From the NCBI GenBank assembly GCA_000226015.1, contig JH157156.1, positions 107,192-171,191 of the forward strand: 64,000 bases of DNA, given 5' to 3'. This document shows positions 25,023 through 37,800 of the stretch, one piece after another. Position numbers and translations under genes: made by a program. How positions within the stretch are numbered: position 1 is the first letter of the stretch; every line of letters starts with the position of its first letter. Below the pieces are notes generated by a model that was given only the letters and a program-made list of their open reading frames with translations, ran no database searches and was not told the origin of the DNA. The stretch comes from Mnemiopsis leidyi (Eukaryota > Ctenophora > Tentaculata > Lobata > Bolinopsidae).

Positions 25023-25322
25023 ATTTGTCAGGTAGGATGTTTTATCAGACTCTGCAGCTAGATTTGTCAGGTAGGATGTTTTATCGGACTCTGCAGCTAG
25101 ATTTGTCAGGTAGGATGTTTTATCGGACTCTGCAGCTAGATTTGTCAGGTAGGATGTTTTATCAGACTCTGCAGTAAGATTTGTCAGGTAGGATGTTTTA
25201 TCAGACTCTGCAGCTAGATTTGTCAGGCAGGATGTTTTATCAGACATTGCAGCTAGATTTGTCAGGTATGATGTTTTATCGGACTCTGCAGCTAGATTTG
25301 TCAGGTAGGATGTTTTATCAGA
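25011..25322. repeat. 39-bp minisatellite seeded on a stop codon, 8 copies
   Basis: Units start at 25011, 25050, 25089, 25128, 25167, 25206, 25245 and 25284. Each contains CTCTGCAGCTAG (one has GCAGTAAG) followed by ATTTGTCAGGTAGGATG. The first unit supplies the last codons and the TAG of the TSP1-repeat gene, so the array lies in its 3' UTR. The 39-bp period keeps frames open and makes repetitive spurious peptides on both strands. Confidence 0.93.
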
Positions 25323-26975
25323 CTTTTCGAAAGGGATGCTTAGTGAACTACTACTCCATCACTAGTTTCAAGTCATCTGCGCATCTGGACTCCTCATAGA
25401 GGGAATACCTAAGATCCAAAACAATAGAGCTAAAAATTAATAAGCTGATTTCATGAGGCACTCGCCGTCCTGAAACCCCGTAGAACCAGAGATCTTGTCC
25501 TGCACCTGCCATCAGTACTGCCGCTAGTATAGGAGCTAGTTGTATACGAGCTGATAGTAACAAGGAATAACATTATGTTACTAATGATTCCGGTGTATAT
25601 AGAACTGTATATAGAACTGTAAAAGAGCTTCTTATTCTAAAAACATGAGATACAGGACATAAAAAGAATTTTAACACACCTGGTCTGGTTAAGCAGATTA
25701 CATCCGAGTTTGTAAAGTACAAAGTTCTCTGTCTGAGAAAGTAGACAACTTCCTTCCTCCATCTTACACCGGACATTTCAGGAATGTTCTCAGTGTCACG
25801 TGGAATAAAGCAGAGCTGACACATCCCTGCTGCAAGGATATTGTAGAATTAGATTTACAAGCTTTAAACTTAAACGATAAAGAACTCTAAGAAATTATAG
25901 GGATTTCGTCTTTCGGTGGTGATGTCTCATATTTTTTCAAAGGAATTTTTGCATGATCATAATGGCAATGTTTAAAGACTTCGGTTATATAGTTTTGATT
26001 TTTCCATTCACAATTTAACATGTCTTATCATTTTGGTACTAAAATCAAACTGTGATTCTCTAAAACCTTCAAAATCTGAAACAATCTTGGTAGAACTTAA
26101 GGGGGAATTGTAGAAAACAGGGGTTCGTGGCAGCTACTGGATTTGACTGCACAGGAAGTTAATGGACAAATTTTTCCTAGAATTTAGAAATTTTTGAAAA
26201 TTTATATCGCATGAATAAAACTTGGCAGTTTCTCATAGAATCGTACTGAAAATTCGCACGAATTTTATTAATACCTTAAACATTAAAAAACATAAAAATT
26301 CATTTCGCAGCTAGCCTGATCCACTAAATATTTTGCTGTTGTTTTGCAGCTGCTTGTTGGCAGTTTTTGAGTAAAATCTATTCTCTGGAAGAGGCGTTAA
26401 ACTCGCAGAATCTCAATGAGACAAGTGAAGTATTTCTCAAGAAGAGAACCAATCGGAAAGAAATTATATAAATTAGGACGCAGGTCTCGTGGAAAGATTT
26501 ACTTCTAAATAGCTGCTTCTAAGGTATACTTTTGAAAGGGAAGCAGAAAGTTGTCTTGCATTCAGATTAGAAAATTCAGTCGTGATAATTTTGTAGTATG
26601 TTATATCAATCGTAGCTAATGATATCTGGATTTTTTCTTTTTAATATGAGGCAATCTTAATCACTCTGATTGAAGATATCTTGCTTTATCGCTCTGATTA
26701 CCTGGTCCCTGGATATCTGCCTAGGATTGATAAGATGTCGTACTTACTAATTCGATAATAAAGGTATAAAAAATATATCGCTACATAATATAAAGGACTG
26801 CTATTTCGTAAAATTCTTTGCAAGCTCATAACACTAAATTCGATTTCATCGTTGACATTTCAACTTCACAAACCAACGAAAAAGGAAACTGCTTTAAAAT
26901 TCTAAGATATTGAAAATCGTGTATTTGTGTTGCTTTTTATATTGATTTATTGTTCCTCCTTTTTAGCTACGTTAA
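25323..26975. other. Intergenic stretch, nothing recognised
   Basis: AT-rich DNA between two secreted-protein genes. It should include the 3' end of the upstream gene and the promoter of the downstream one. I see no clear signals or exons. Confidence 0.45.
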
Positions 26976-28734
26976 ATGTTTAAAAAAAGGGCCCTGCTTG
27001 TGAAATTCGTTCTACTCGTTGGACTAGAAGTCGCTGCTGATGTATCAGGTAGGTACGATGAAAATGCAATCGTTTGTCCATCCCTTATCAGCTCAAACCC
27101 AGACGTAACAAGAAAATTTTAATGTAGGACTAGAGGACTAGAGTAGAAAATCATTTTAGTGCATCGTTTTCTAAAAATTTTGAGTTGAAAATAAGCCAAG
27201 CTGGATTCAATTCCAATCATCAACAGAAATGCAACGTAACCAATGCAACCGATTAACCAAGGTTCTGTATGATCTTCAATAATCAATATCAATTAAAGCG
27301 TTTTAAAACATTCAAAACACAGACCAAACGGTTGAAAGTGTTTCAAAATTGTCCTTGATAGTCGACACATCTGCCGATTTTTTTGACATTCAAAATCGTA
27401 AAACCTTCATTATCAGTTCCCGACGAATTCTCACTTTTACCAATACTTTACGACCCTTGAAGTCTAATTTCATTGCTAAATGCTTAGCCAAGCTTTAAAT
27501 GCATTTCAAACCCTACAAAAATAGCTAGATTTGTGACAGAAATTTGTACCATATCATGCTTCTCAAAATGTTCAGAGGCTGTGCCAAAAATGTAAAAATC
27601 TATTTGTTGAAAAGTTTTATTTCACGATCAAAAGGGTGCATCTTAAAATTCTGAGGATAGATTGTAATTAGTAATAATTAAGTGACATGTTGACCAGTTA
27701 CTACACGTACTAAGGCAACAAACATTAAAGTTGCTGTAAAGATTGCAACCCCCTAGCCTCAACACGTGGTAACACTATAAGTAATAACTGCACTATCACA
27801 GAACTACCCCAGGAAACTGGACGGCAGTACAACGTGGTATCAACATACCACTAGATCTAGAAAACACTCCTCTAGAGATTAAGACCGATAGTGCACTAGG
27901 GAGTGAAGATGTTGTGGATGTGTCCTTCTACACCTCTCAGGGAAAGTATGCAGGAGCAGTAAGAATCTCTTTCTCCTCCACCCCACGGTACTGGCTCTCC
28001 ACTTGCTCCTCCAGGAATAGATTCCCCAGTAACCTGCCTACTCAAGATGAGAGGACATGGAGGATAACGTTGGATAAAACTGCAGGAATAAGAGTAAAGA
28101 TTCACTGTAATGGTGCGGAAGTAGTCAACTACCCACTGCCAGACAATTGCAAAAGTATCTGGAGCAGGGAAGTTAAGGATATCTTCTTTTATGAATACGA
28201 TGATGCCTCCGACTATTTCAGAGCTGGGCAGAGAGGTATTTAATAATTTAATTAAAGATAAAACACAAAACAAGATTACAAAATGTAGGAAAAATAGATA
28301 ACTTAAGTAAGGCTGTGTAGTTGGAATTTGTAGATCAAAAAGAGACGAAAGTGCTGTTTCATTTTTAACCATAAACTTATTTGATATGATACGTGCTTAT
28401 GTATCTTTGTTTTGTACTTCATAATGTAAGTTGCAATTTCACACAGATCATACGAAAGTAACCTAGCTGAAGTTTTAATTCAACGATTTTTCTGTGTGAT
28501 GAGTAAATTCCAGAAATATCACTATAAAATATTTTATAAAACCAGATTGCACGGGACTAACCACAGACTGGAAACGTACACTAGAAACAACAACACAGTT
28601 TCCAGTACACCCCGGAACTGAGATGGACGTGACATGTTCTGACTTTGGAGCTATAAACTCAGGGAGCAGCAAAGTGACCTGCATATTTGGCAGTTACTTT
28701 AGTTATCAACTAGAACCACACTGCTTCAATCCTG
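26976..28734 (+). CDS. Secreted protein with FPSNLPT/WRITL-type domain and sushi-like module (3' end uncertain)
   Basis: Exons 26976-27048, 27813-28235 and 28546-28734 are all joined in phase 1. Exon 1 encodes only a signal peptide (MFKKRALLVKFVLLVGLEVA). Exon 2 is a single domain of about 140 residues with the ordered motifs GNWTAVQRGINIPL, FPSNLPTQDERTWRITL, IHCNGAEV, WSREVKDIFFYEYDDASDYF. Exon 3 is a short Cys module (DCTGLTTDW, then DVTCSDFGAINSGS and KVTCIFGSYFSY, then a final Cys) resembling a sushi/CCP fold. I recall this pairing from cnidarian secreted and membrane proteins of unknown function. At 28735 there is a donor-like GTAAAT. If it is not used, the frame reads on to a stop at 28836-28838 with a short hydrophobic tail. 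If it is used, further exons follow that I did not find. The gene lies head-to-tail with the TSP1 gene. Confidence 0.78.
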
Positions 28735-28838
28735 GTAAATATATTGCTGCCTGGGGTTGCACCCCGGGGTTGATCCCTGGGGTTCCAGTAAATATAAGTT
28801 TGATTATAACCATGATAGTGCAGGTAAAAAAGGCTTAG

Positions 28839-31800
28839 CAAATTTTAACATGCAAAATTGTAAATAAGACATTTGTAGGGGAGTTGATAGACATATATAG
28901 ATACGAGTTTGATGTTGAAGAAGCTTTCAATAAACATCTGTTAATCGTCCTCAGCTAGAGGTGAAGAGTGAAGTGAGCGTTAAATTTGGAGTGGGGTGGT
29001 GTAGGTGCTTGTGAGGGATGATGGAGAGGGGTGTGAACTGTGGTTGGTAACATTAAAATAATCACAAATCTAAAAATCTAGTCTTCCTAGAAGGAGGAGA
29101 AGGTAATGCCAGAGGGGGTGGGTTTGAGAGTTGCAGCAATTTTGGGAAAAATGCGATTCCAGACTGAGCTTCATTTCGTAAATTTTGTGAATAAGACATC
29201 AGATGCCAATAAAACACGTGTCAATACATCATGTGTCAATACAACACGTGTCAATACAACAAGTGTCAATACAACACGTGCCAATACAATATGTGTCAAT
29301 ACAACACGTGTCAATACAGTACAACTAAGCCAGTCCCAGCTCAGACACCTGAATATACGTCCTCGATACGTTAGTAGTGCATTGGAACCTGTCAATACAG
29401 TACATATAGAAAAGTAACTATACACTAAGTTTCTCTGTCTGTTGTCCAATCGATGAAATTAAAAACATTTTTGAGATGTCATCTTTATGCTTTGGCTATC
29501 CTTACCTCAGATATCAGTGACAATTCGATCATTTAGAGACTTGAGTAACAAATCATTTCTTGCTGAACTCTATAGTTAGTAGCTAAACCAAATTTGACCT
29601 TAATTTTTTCACTTTCAGTTTCAGTTCAAGAGTTATATTAGTGTGACAAGATGAGTTGCAATATAGAGGATTTCTTTAAAACAACCCTTATCTTTATATC
29701 TTTAGCCAGTATCTAACTCTTAGATACTATCTAACTCTTAGACATGATGGTTCAAAATTATCCCAAATAACATAATATTAGAGATATTATTATTAATATA
29801 TGAGGATTAATTCTATCTGCCAATAAATGTCATATAATTTCCTATGGTTTACTAAGATTGTAAAATGAACATTTACCTGTTCAGTTGCCGTGAATTAGGT
29901 ACTCTTCCAAAGGTCTCTTCCTCATCGAAAATTAGATCGGCCTTGTTCTGTCCAGTTATTGTCCCTTTGATTAGTATCTGCCACAAACAGCAGGCTGTCA
30001 CTCATATCATTGTAGATAGCTATTGGATAATTAATAATTTATATCGATTACTCATCGATTACTCCTCTCCATTGATATACTGCTCATAAATGAAAAATCT
30101 CTTTCAAAATCACCAAGCAAATGCTCCCTTAGAATGCTACTTGAATCTATCTGGGTCATTATTTAGACCTGTAACCCGCTTAAGAGAATATAGTATATCA
30201 AACCTTATTAGCCCTATTATTTAAAGTAAAAAATCTGGTAAAAACATGCATCCAAGTAAAATTATGAAAATCTTTTATTTATTTGAAAAATACGAATTCT
30301 GTCATTTGGCGCGATAGCCAAATGAGACGCAATATTATGAATCACAACTTTTCGCACTGAATTTGCTGCGCGTTTCTGGCGCGCATTATTTTGACACATT
30401 TACGGCACACTGGATCAGGCATTTAGTTTGTTTATGAATTACGCTGCTTTGTGGAGTATTCTGTATTGTTGTAAGCAGCCGTACTCGAGTGGGTTTGTCC
30501 CCTATGTCTGAAAATTCTGATGACAGTGGTCTAAGACTCTAAGTAAGGGAAATTACCAATGCTGATACGACAATTATGAAACTAAATTTATCGCCACGTC
30601 CTGAACTGTTTTACAATTTGCATGATCGTTTAAGAGTAGTTATACTAAAATGGCTGTTAATGGATTAACGTTTAAGTTTATATATATAGGTTGACTCATA
30701 AAGATTCTTCAGTATTCACTTAAAAAACCTGTACTCTGTACTCACTTTAGCATTTAGAAGTGGTGAATTATTTCCACATTCCATGTGCCGTCGCCTATCT
30801 CAAACCTTTTGAATTTTCTGCCCTCGATTTCTCAGAACTCGCCATGTGTGCTGGGGAGAGTAAAACCGGGTGAAAGTTAATGAACAATGTTTTATCCTTT
30901 GGCAGCTCTTCTTATGCTCCCTTGGTCCGGATAAATCTGGGACATGTCAATTTGGCTGACTGTCTGTTTTTTCCTTATATAATTATTAATCCATATCGTC
31001 TGACAAACCAATTGAGAAGTCACCGTACGTGCAGTCTCGATGTGTAGGAATAGTGTCAGCACATAGACCTCTTTGAGTCTCACCTGCTTGCCATCCCTGT
31101 TTGCTCTTTTGTCGGGATTGGAGGCTTGGCGAGTGCTCGCCAGTCATAATCACAAACACTTAACTTAACTGATACACTACGCTTACCATAATCATAACCT
31201 TGCTTACCATTATACCAGAAACTACTGACCCATGACTGCAGCAATTGCGCTCCCCTGAATGCTCACTGACTGGCGAGTACTATGGTGTTTTTTTAGCAGC
31301 GTTGAAAATTGTGTTTTAAACTCCGGTGGGATCAGGAGTATCCTAACTTGACTATTTAGGAATATTAATATTTTCGCTGTCACAGCGAATGATAAAAACC
31401 TTTAAGCATTAAGCAATGTATCTACTTTCTTTATGGTTTATCCCATATTCCGTGATGACTGTAGCACACACTTACAAATAATTGATTAACCTAGCATTTA
31501 TTTACTAATGATTGTTTGTTGTAAAATCTACATTTTTGAGAGACAAGTTGAGTGTTCTGCGCAAGGCGCTGTGCGCGGCACAGCCTGGAGTGATGATGAG
31601 TCTACCTCAACCTGCTGCCGCGTGCGCGCATTGCGCAGCTTATCCAACGCAGAGAAATGATTTATATTTTATATTTTGATTGTGTAAAATGCCAAGAAAA
31701 TAAAATTATATTTTACTAAAAAAATTGTATTTTACTGTGGATATATACATCGGCTGTTTAATTCTTCCTCCCATCAAGGTCAAAACAAGATTTCTTCATC

Positions 31801-32599
31801 TGTGCCTTTATGTTGAAACAATAAATGCAAAGCACCTTTTGAAAGAAAGAAAACAAACGATAATGACAGCTGTTAGATTAAACGTTGCTAAAATGCATGC
31901 GTGTCGTGCAATCTTAAGAAAATAATATTTGTATAACTATATTGTCTAATATCTAGCTCAAGGGACAGCTATGGGGCTGATGTGATAACCAGAACTGACA
32001 AACAGCAGATAACAGAGTACAGACCAGATATCCTGCACCTAGAGCTGTAGGTGAGCCAGTGTCTGAGGGATCAGTCTGGAGAGTTAAGCTGTAAGTTATA
32101 TTCTGTGTGTTTGAACTGTCAGTTACTTTCGGTTTCTTACTTTCTAGTAGTCTAGGATTAGTTCTTAGTTTCTGTGGAGTGCACTTTGTTTACACTTTCC
32201 CAGGTTTTTGTTTATAGAGTGTAGTAACAGTACTTGGTGTACAGTTGAGTGGAACAGGACAAGGGAACGACTTCGTAGTCTGAGAACATAGTGAACAAAA
32301 TCAAGTGAGAAGGAGTCAACTTTGACTACAATAGTTTGTGAGTTTTAGTACCGAGAGAAACAACTCACATTATATCATCTTGTTGTTTTATATTAGAAGT
32401 GTTTTAATATATTGGGAGAAGAGACAATTGTTATTAATCAACAAACAGATTTGTTTTATTATCAAATTTGTGTAGATTTGGTATTTACACATCCACATTC
32501 ACTCACAAGAGTAGTGTACGAGTGTTGGTGAAGCTTAAGCCGACAGCGTAGTAAGTGAGGGAACGGTACAAGGTAGTGTGGGGAGTTTATCAGTGGTAG
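28839..32599. other. Gene-poor stretch
   Basis: Contains a 15-bp array at 29207-29330, a 9-bp-stem hairpin at 30302-30325 (TCATTTGGC/GCCAAATGA), a small hairpin near 31373-31390 (TTCGCTG/CAGCGAA) and an inverted pair GCGAGTGCTCGCCAGTC / GACTGGCGAGTAC around 31128-31282. No exon is supported. The 31.9-32.5 kb part has donor-like sites that could belong to untranslated first exons of the downstream myosin gene, but this cannot be shown from sequence. Confidence 0.4.
29207..29330. repeat. 15-bp tandem repeat (ACACGTGTCAATACA)
   Basis: About eight units of ACACGTGTCAATACA with variants (CATGTG, CAAGTG, TATGTG). The 15-bp period leaves open frames on both strands that encode low-complexity Asn-Thr or Val-Leu-Thr peptides; these are not genes. 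Confidence 0.9.
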
Positions 32600-33700
32600 C
32601 AGGCAAAAAGACGAAATAGGCAACAAAAGATGCAGAGCCCTTTTGTGCGTGTAGCGTGCGTAAGCACCGCACTATATTTGTTTGGGTGGAGGTGAAGGAA
32701 TATACACACTTTTTAACGGGCGATGCGCATCTAGAATTTCGCCAGGCCAGAAATGCGTGAGAGCGCGTGATGGCCGCGACAGTAGGTTATCAACCTACAA
32801 ACACACTTTTTAATTACGCTTTTTATGTCCTTTATCTTGTATAGCAGCGCGCACCCTCCTGCCGTTTTATTCTTCGAATGAGGGTCCAACAACCTTTATT
32901 TTGTTATAACCAGAGCCCTTTTAGTCTCACGCGCGCGCCGGAGGCTGCCGCTTCGTGGCAGCAGGGCTAAGTATGATGTAACGTGCAGCAAAGCCCTTTT
33001 GCGCTTGTCGCGGTGATACTACACTCACGCAGCTAATAATATAATCTCGTCAATTTTGCGCGTGTCGTTGCTCTTACCAGAACTAAATTATGCGCGGCGC
33101 GCGTCGTGGCGTAAGCACTTGACGAGATGATAGCTGCGTGAGTCGGGTATCACCGCGACAACGTAAGCACCTGATAAATTATTATTTCCCACTTGTCTGA
33201 CTTTGTCTGACCCTCATTCGAAGCGAATAGAGGAGAATAAAATGACGGGAGGGTGCGCGCTGCTATACACATATACAATTTCCAGCCACTTCTGGTGGCG
33301 CACGCGACGCGCGCAAAAGGGCTCTCGTTAGAGCAAACATGAACATAAAATATATTATTGATATCACATTCACTAACTGAACTTCACCTAACCTGGTGCT
33401 TACGCTCGCTACGGGCGCGGCTGCTACCAACGGTGGCGCGCGCAAAAGAGCTCTGGTTAGAGCAAACTGAACATAGGTTTGCCTGGGGACCTTATGTTAA
33501 ACGTAAAGAGATCAGTCGCGCAATGCCCAGTAAACATAGGTTTACGTTTGCTAAACATGTACACCCCTGTGCGAGCATAGCACAGGGCTACGCACGCGCG
33601 CAGCGCGTGCCACAGTGCAGCTCAGGACTATGTTGGCTTTGCAAATTAACATAGGTGTAAACAACTTAAAGTAAAACAGCTACAGCTTAAGATATGAGTT
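32600..33700. mobile_element. Cluster of non-autonomous mobile-element remnants
   Basis: This GC-rich patch is full of inverted modules. Copies of the GTCTGACTTTGTCCG repeat lie at 32842-32895 (reverse) and 33192-33268 (forward). An inverted pair, 33005-33053 and 33119-33161, reads TTGTCGCGGTGATAC...CTCGTCAA and its complement. The hairpin GTAGGTTATCAACCTAC lies at 32783-32799. The stretch GCGCAAAAGGGCTCTCGTTAG recurs, altered, at about 33433. Most modules reappear, often in the opposite orientation, at 56.0-57.4 kb. There is no transposase frame, so these look like MITE-type or composite non-autonomous copies. Confidence 0.75.
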
Positions 33701-33847
33701 AGATAATAACGTCAGACCAACTAAACAAATTAAAAACATCTGATATCATATAATACTATTCTACAACACAGTAGAATAAAGACACTATTAAATCACCAGG
33801 ATTAGCACTGGTAACATCCAGGAATTCTCTCTCACATACGATAAAAT

Positions 33848-33934
33848 TTTGTCTGACTTTGTCCAACCCTCATTCGAAGCGAATAGAGGGATGGGAATTG
33901 GAATGAAATGACGGGAGGGTGCGTGCTGCCGTAC
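33848..33934 (+). mobile_element. Copy of GTCTGACTTTGTCCG interspersed repeat
   Basis: It carries the ordered modules GTCTGACTTTGTCC, CCCTCATTCGAAGCGAATAG, GAAATGACGGGAGGGTGCG and TGCTGCCGTAC. ACCCTC near the left and GAGGGT near the right are inverted. This copy is more diverged than the one at 33192. Confidence 0.75.
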
Positions 33935-34826
33935 CAGTAAAATTAACCAGCTCCAATGACAGAAGGACCATAAAAGTAATCATATGTGTCGCTAAGCAAA
34001 TTGTTGGGGTCAGCTATTAATGATTGCAGCAACAAACAACTGGGCTTTGTATGTTTTGCTGACATGGATTTATCTATATCTTCCGAGTAGTCGGTTGCAC
34101 AAGTTGTGTGGTATGATGTTCCAGCATTTGGCTCCGAGATAATAGAAAATTTTGTGGGATGTTGATTTGTTAATTTATAGGTTAACAGCTTTCACTACTC
34201 CTGCTGCCTCCAGAGACATAACTGAATCTGCTCATAAAGTTCGATGGGTAATTGTCATTTATTATTTTATTCATTTAATTGGAAAGGTGAAGTTGTCTTC
34301 TTAAATGAAGAGTAAGCCACCCCATATCTCTCTACACATTTATACTGCTCTCGTTTTTTGGCACACCAAGTGCTATCTTGACCTCTTTTTTGTACAGAAC
34401 ATATCAAGCTCTGCAAATTTAGTTTGACCAGCTCGATTATGAATTGTGTCAAGATAGTCAAATTGTGGGAGCATAAGAGCATTAGCAAACATATTGCGCT
34501 ATTTTACTGGCAATGGACTTACACTTCTGTACTTGGGTCCAATTCGTTTTACAATCTTTTTCTTTATCATGACAAACTTAAAACAATTATTTCCACTTTG
34601 TTCGTTTCTTAGCCATTTCTATATATAAATATATATCTTTAAATTGTTCAAATAGTCCCACTAGTGTCTAAGCCCTTCTAGTAGACTATTGCCCTACGGC
34701 TATGCAGGTCCTAGTGAATCATATATAAAGTGTTGAAATAGTTTGAAAGTGTTATGAAGAAGATTAAAACTTTGAAATGATTCCAACTAAGCTACAATAC
34801 CTAGCTTTGTTATGAGAAGTTGAAGA

Positions 34827-37800
34827 ATGTCAGGTTTGAGTATTCATGAACGGGAGAATCCACAGGATCGCCCCCATGAATTTCTCGTCAGAGACCCATC
34901 AGTGACTGGAAGGTTAGTTCAAACTTATCATTCCAACTTGTCATCATACACTGATCAAAGATATTTGATTTAGTGTATGATGCCAAGTTTCAATGGCAAA
35001 TTAGGAGTTGTTCTATTGTCTCAAAAGGGTTCATCATTTGGCAAAATTGTCAAATTATGCTGAAGAATTATCATTTGAAATTATTTTACAACTGTGCTAT
35101 AGATAAACTAGATGCTATAGCAGAAGGCTTCAGTTCTTAGCTGGCACTTAACAATTATTTTCACTCTTATCAGAACTTTGCATAAGTCAATTGATTGCAC
35201 GAGGGCTACCACTGATAAAAGATCTTAGATCTTAAACAATATTTTTCTTAAAAGATTTGGGCTTTTGTAATTGCAATGACTTGCTTTATGCAATGATGTT
35301 GCATCTCAATGGCCAAACAAAAGTATCAATTTTCATTGGAATTGGGTAAATTCGGTTAATATGCTATTTTAATTTTGCATTCATTGTTCTCTTTGTACTC
35401 TAATAAATTAAAATTTCAGGAGTTCTTTCCGGAAGAAAGGTGGAATTTTGAATCCTATTGTTAGAATCGGTGAAAACAACCTTGCTGACATTGAAGAACC
35501 AGATGTAGCTAGTATAGTTGATAACTTGAGGCGTCGGTACCTCAACAATGCGTTCTACACTTACATTGGTGATGTTCTCATATATATGCCCCCCTTTTCT
35601 GGGATCTCAATGTACACAGACGAAGATGTACAGTACTACTGTGAGAACAATGCATTTGACCCTGACTTAAAACCTCACATATACTCCTTCGCTGATCGTG
35701 TCTACTCCAACATGCTGTTCTGGAAGAGGAATCAAGTAGTCATGATGTCTGGTTCCAGTGGAAGCGGTAAAACTATAAACACCAAACAATTTCTCAGGTA
35801 CCTATGCCTCATGAACAACTATCAGACATAACACACCAAGAAAAGAAAGTTGTTTCTCCACTCTCACTTCATGTATCAGAAACAAGGTTTACTATACTGT
35901 TTTGTACAATGATATACCACTAACCTAATCCTACCAATACAGTTACATACAGTCCGTATCTGGAGGCTGGGACCTCTCTGTCACCCTCAAGACCAGATTA
36001 GCTCACCTGTTTAACGTTCTGGACTGTAAGTTAACTTTAGATATATCTGTAGAATCTACTGACTCCGTTTATATGATAAAATTCCATGAATTGTTTGTGA
36101 AATTAAGGACACCAGAACATTAATGATATTTATAAGTATACACATTAATGTAAAATTGCTGACCTGAATTTTCAGTTTTGAGTTTCTGCCTATCCTACTT
36201 GACCTTACATAATATTCTTTAGGTTTTGGATCTGCCCAGACAGCTGACAGTATCTATGCTAGTAAATATGTGAGTTTCTATCATCTAATTTGATATATAT
36301 CTGCCCAGTGCCTAATAGATTTGTGTGCTGCCCTTGTATTTCAAATGATAATACATCAAGGAATTCCTGCTTTCGTTTGCTTGACGATTTCTTAAGATTC
36401 GTGGCATTCTGCTGAATACTTGTATTATGATGCAACTGGATATCATCTAATTGTTGATGAATTGTTGCATGAGTTGTTAAAACTACATCATACAAAGCTT
36501 AGATGGTTTTATTCATTCATTAATTTGAGTCCTTTCTAATAACTGTTACATCTGAATTTTAGCGTTAATTGAACCGATCTGACACTAAACCTTTTCAGAC
36601 GAGTCAGCTGCAATTGAAGTTCAACTATTTTGGAGATATCATATCCTGTCAGCTAAAAACATGTTCGTACTTTCGTATTTGTCAAAGGCTCACTTTGTCG
36701 GACGTTTAAGAAATGATTTTACAGTACTGCAACACGTGACTTTTGTGCCTTTCACTGCCAATACATATACATATATCGATAAGAGTATGTGTACTTATGT
36801 AATTCTCATCAAAAACGTGTAAAACAGCAACACACACAAATAAGTTAAAAAAAGAGGTATGAAATAATAGCTGTTGTGATGTGTGAGAGTATCAAAAACG
36901 AATCACTGATTTACGACTACAACAATCAGTGTACAGTAAGTAGGTACAGCATCTACATACATATAACAATTAACAAGCTGACAAACAAACGAGCTGACTG
37001 ACAATCTAAAGGCAAGCAAACCATATAAACAAACAAACAAACAAACAAACAAACAACAAACAAACAAACAAACAACAAAAAACAAACAAACAAACAAACA
37101 AACAAACAAACAAACAAACAAACAAACGAACAAACAAACAAACAAACAAACAACTAAAACAAACAAACAAACAAACAAACAAACAAACAAACAAACAAAC
37201 AAACAAACAAACAAACAACTAAAACAAACATCTGTCAGGTTTGCTAGAGAAGAGTCGTGTCTGTGGACCGCCTCAGGGAGAGAGTAACTTCCACATTTTC
37301 CACCTGCTGATGGAGCATATTGGGAGTGACGGAGCGGCTTACCCCTACCTCAGCAATACAAGTCACACCTTCGCTCTTAAAGTCACACTTCCCTCCATCC
37401 AGGTAGGTCAAGTCACACTTCCCTCCATCCAGGTAGGTCAAGTTTAGTGTAAATTGCAGTTAACATGACTACTCAATTACGGGGGTTCGGGACTCTAACC
37501 CTGACTCGACATGCACAGCCACCGTGACCATTAAACCTTCGAATTTTCCTCGTTGTACTGGACAAAATTGTGATTTCTTTCGTGGCCAAACAGTCCCGAG
37601 TGTTGATTTAGGAAGTTTAGCAACGCCCTCGTGTCACCGTCAAAGTATTTGCTATGATTGCGAAAAGATAAATTTTTGATCATAATTACCATGGTCAAAA
37701 CTATATCACCCTCCTAAGTACTTGATGGGACACCCTGATAGCACTTATAGTCAAAATTCCGGGTCGCTTCACCATCCCCTGATCTGATTGGGTAAGAGTT

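Noticed and set aside
24794-25399. Long frames with LDLSGRMFYQTLQ repeats, and opposite-strand SDKTSYLTNLAAE repeats
   Set aside because: The 39-bp minisatellite is divisible by three and contains no stops in these frames; the true gene ends at 25022.
29106-29449. Asn-Thr/Val-rich frames on both strands
   Set aside because: Explained by the 15-bp tandem repeat.
32600-33700. Repeat-rich, GC-rich cluster considered as a CRISPR-like or satellite array
   Set aside because: Modules are inverted, irregularly spaced and shared with another cluster in a eukaryotic genome, so mobile-element remnants fit better.
36903-37218. Phe-Val-Cys-Leu repeat frames
   Set aside because: Reverse-strand reading of (AAAC)n.
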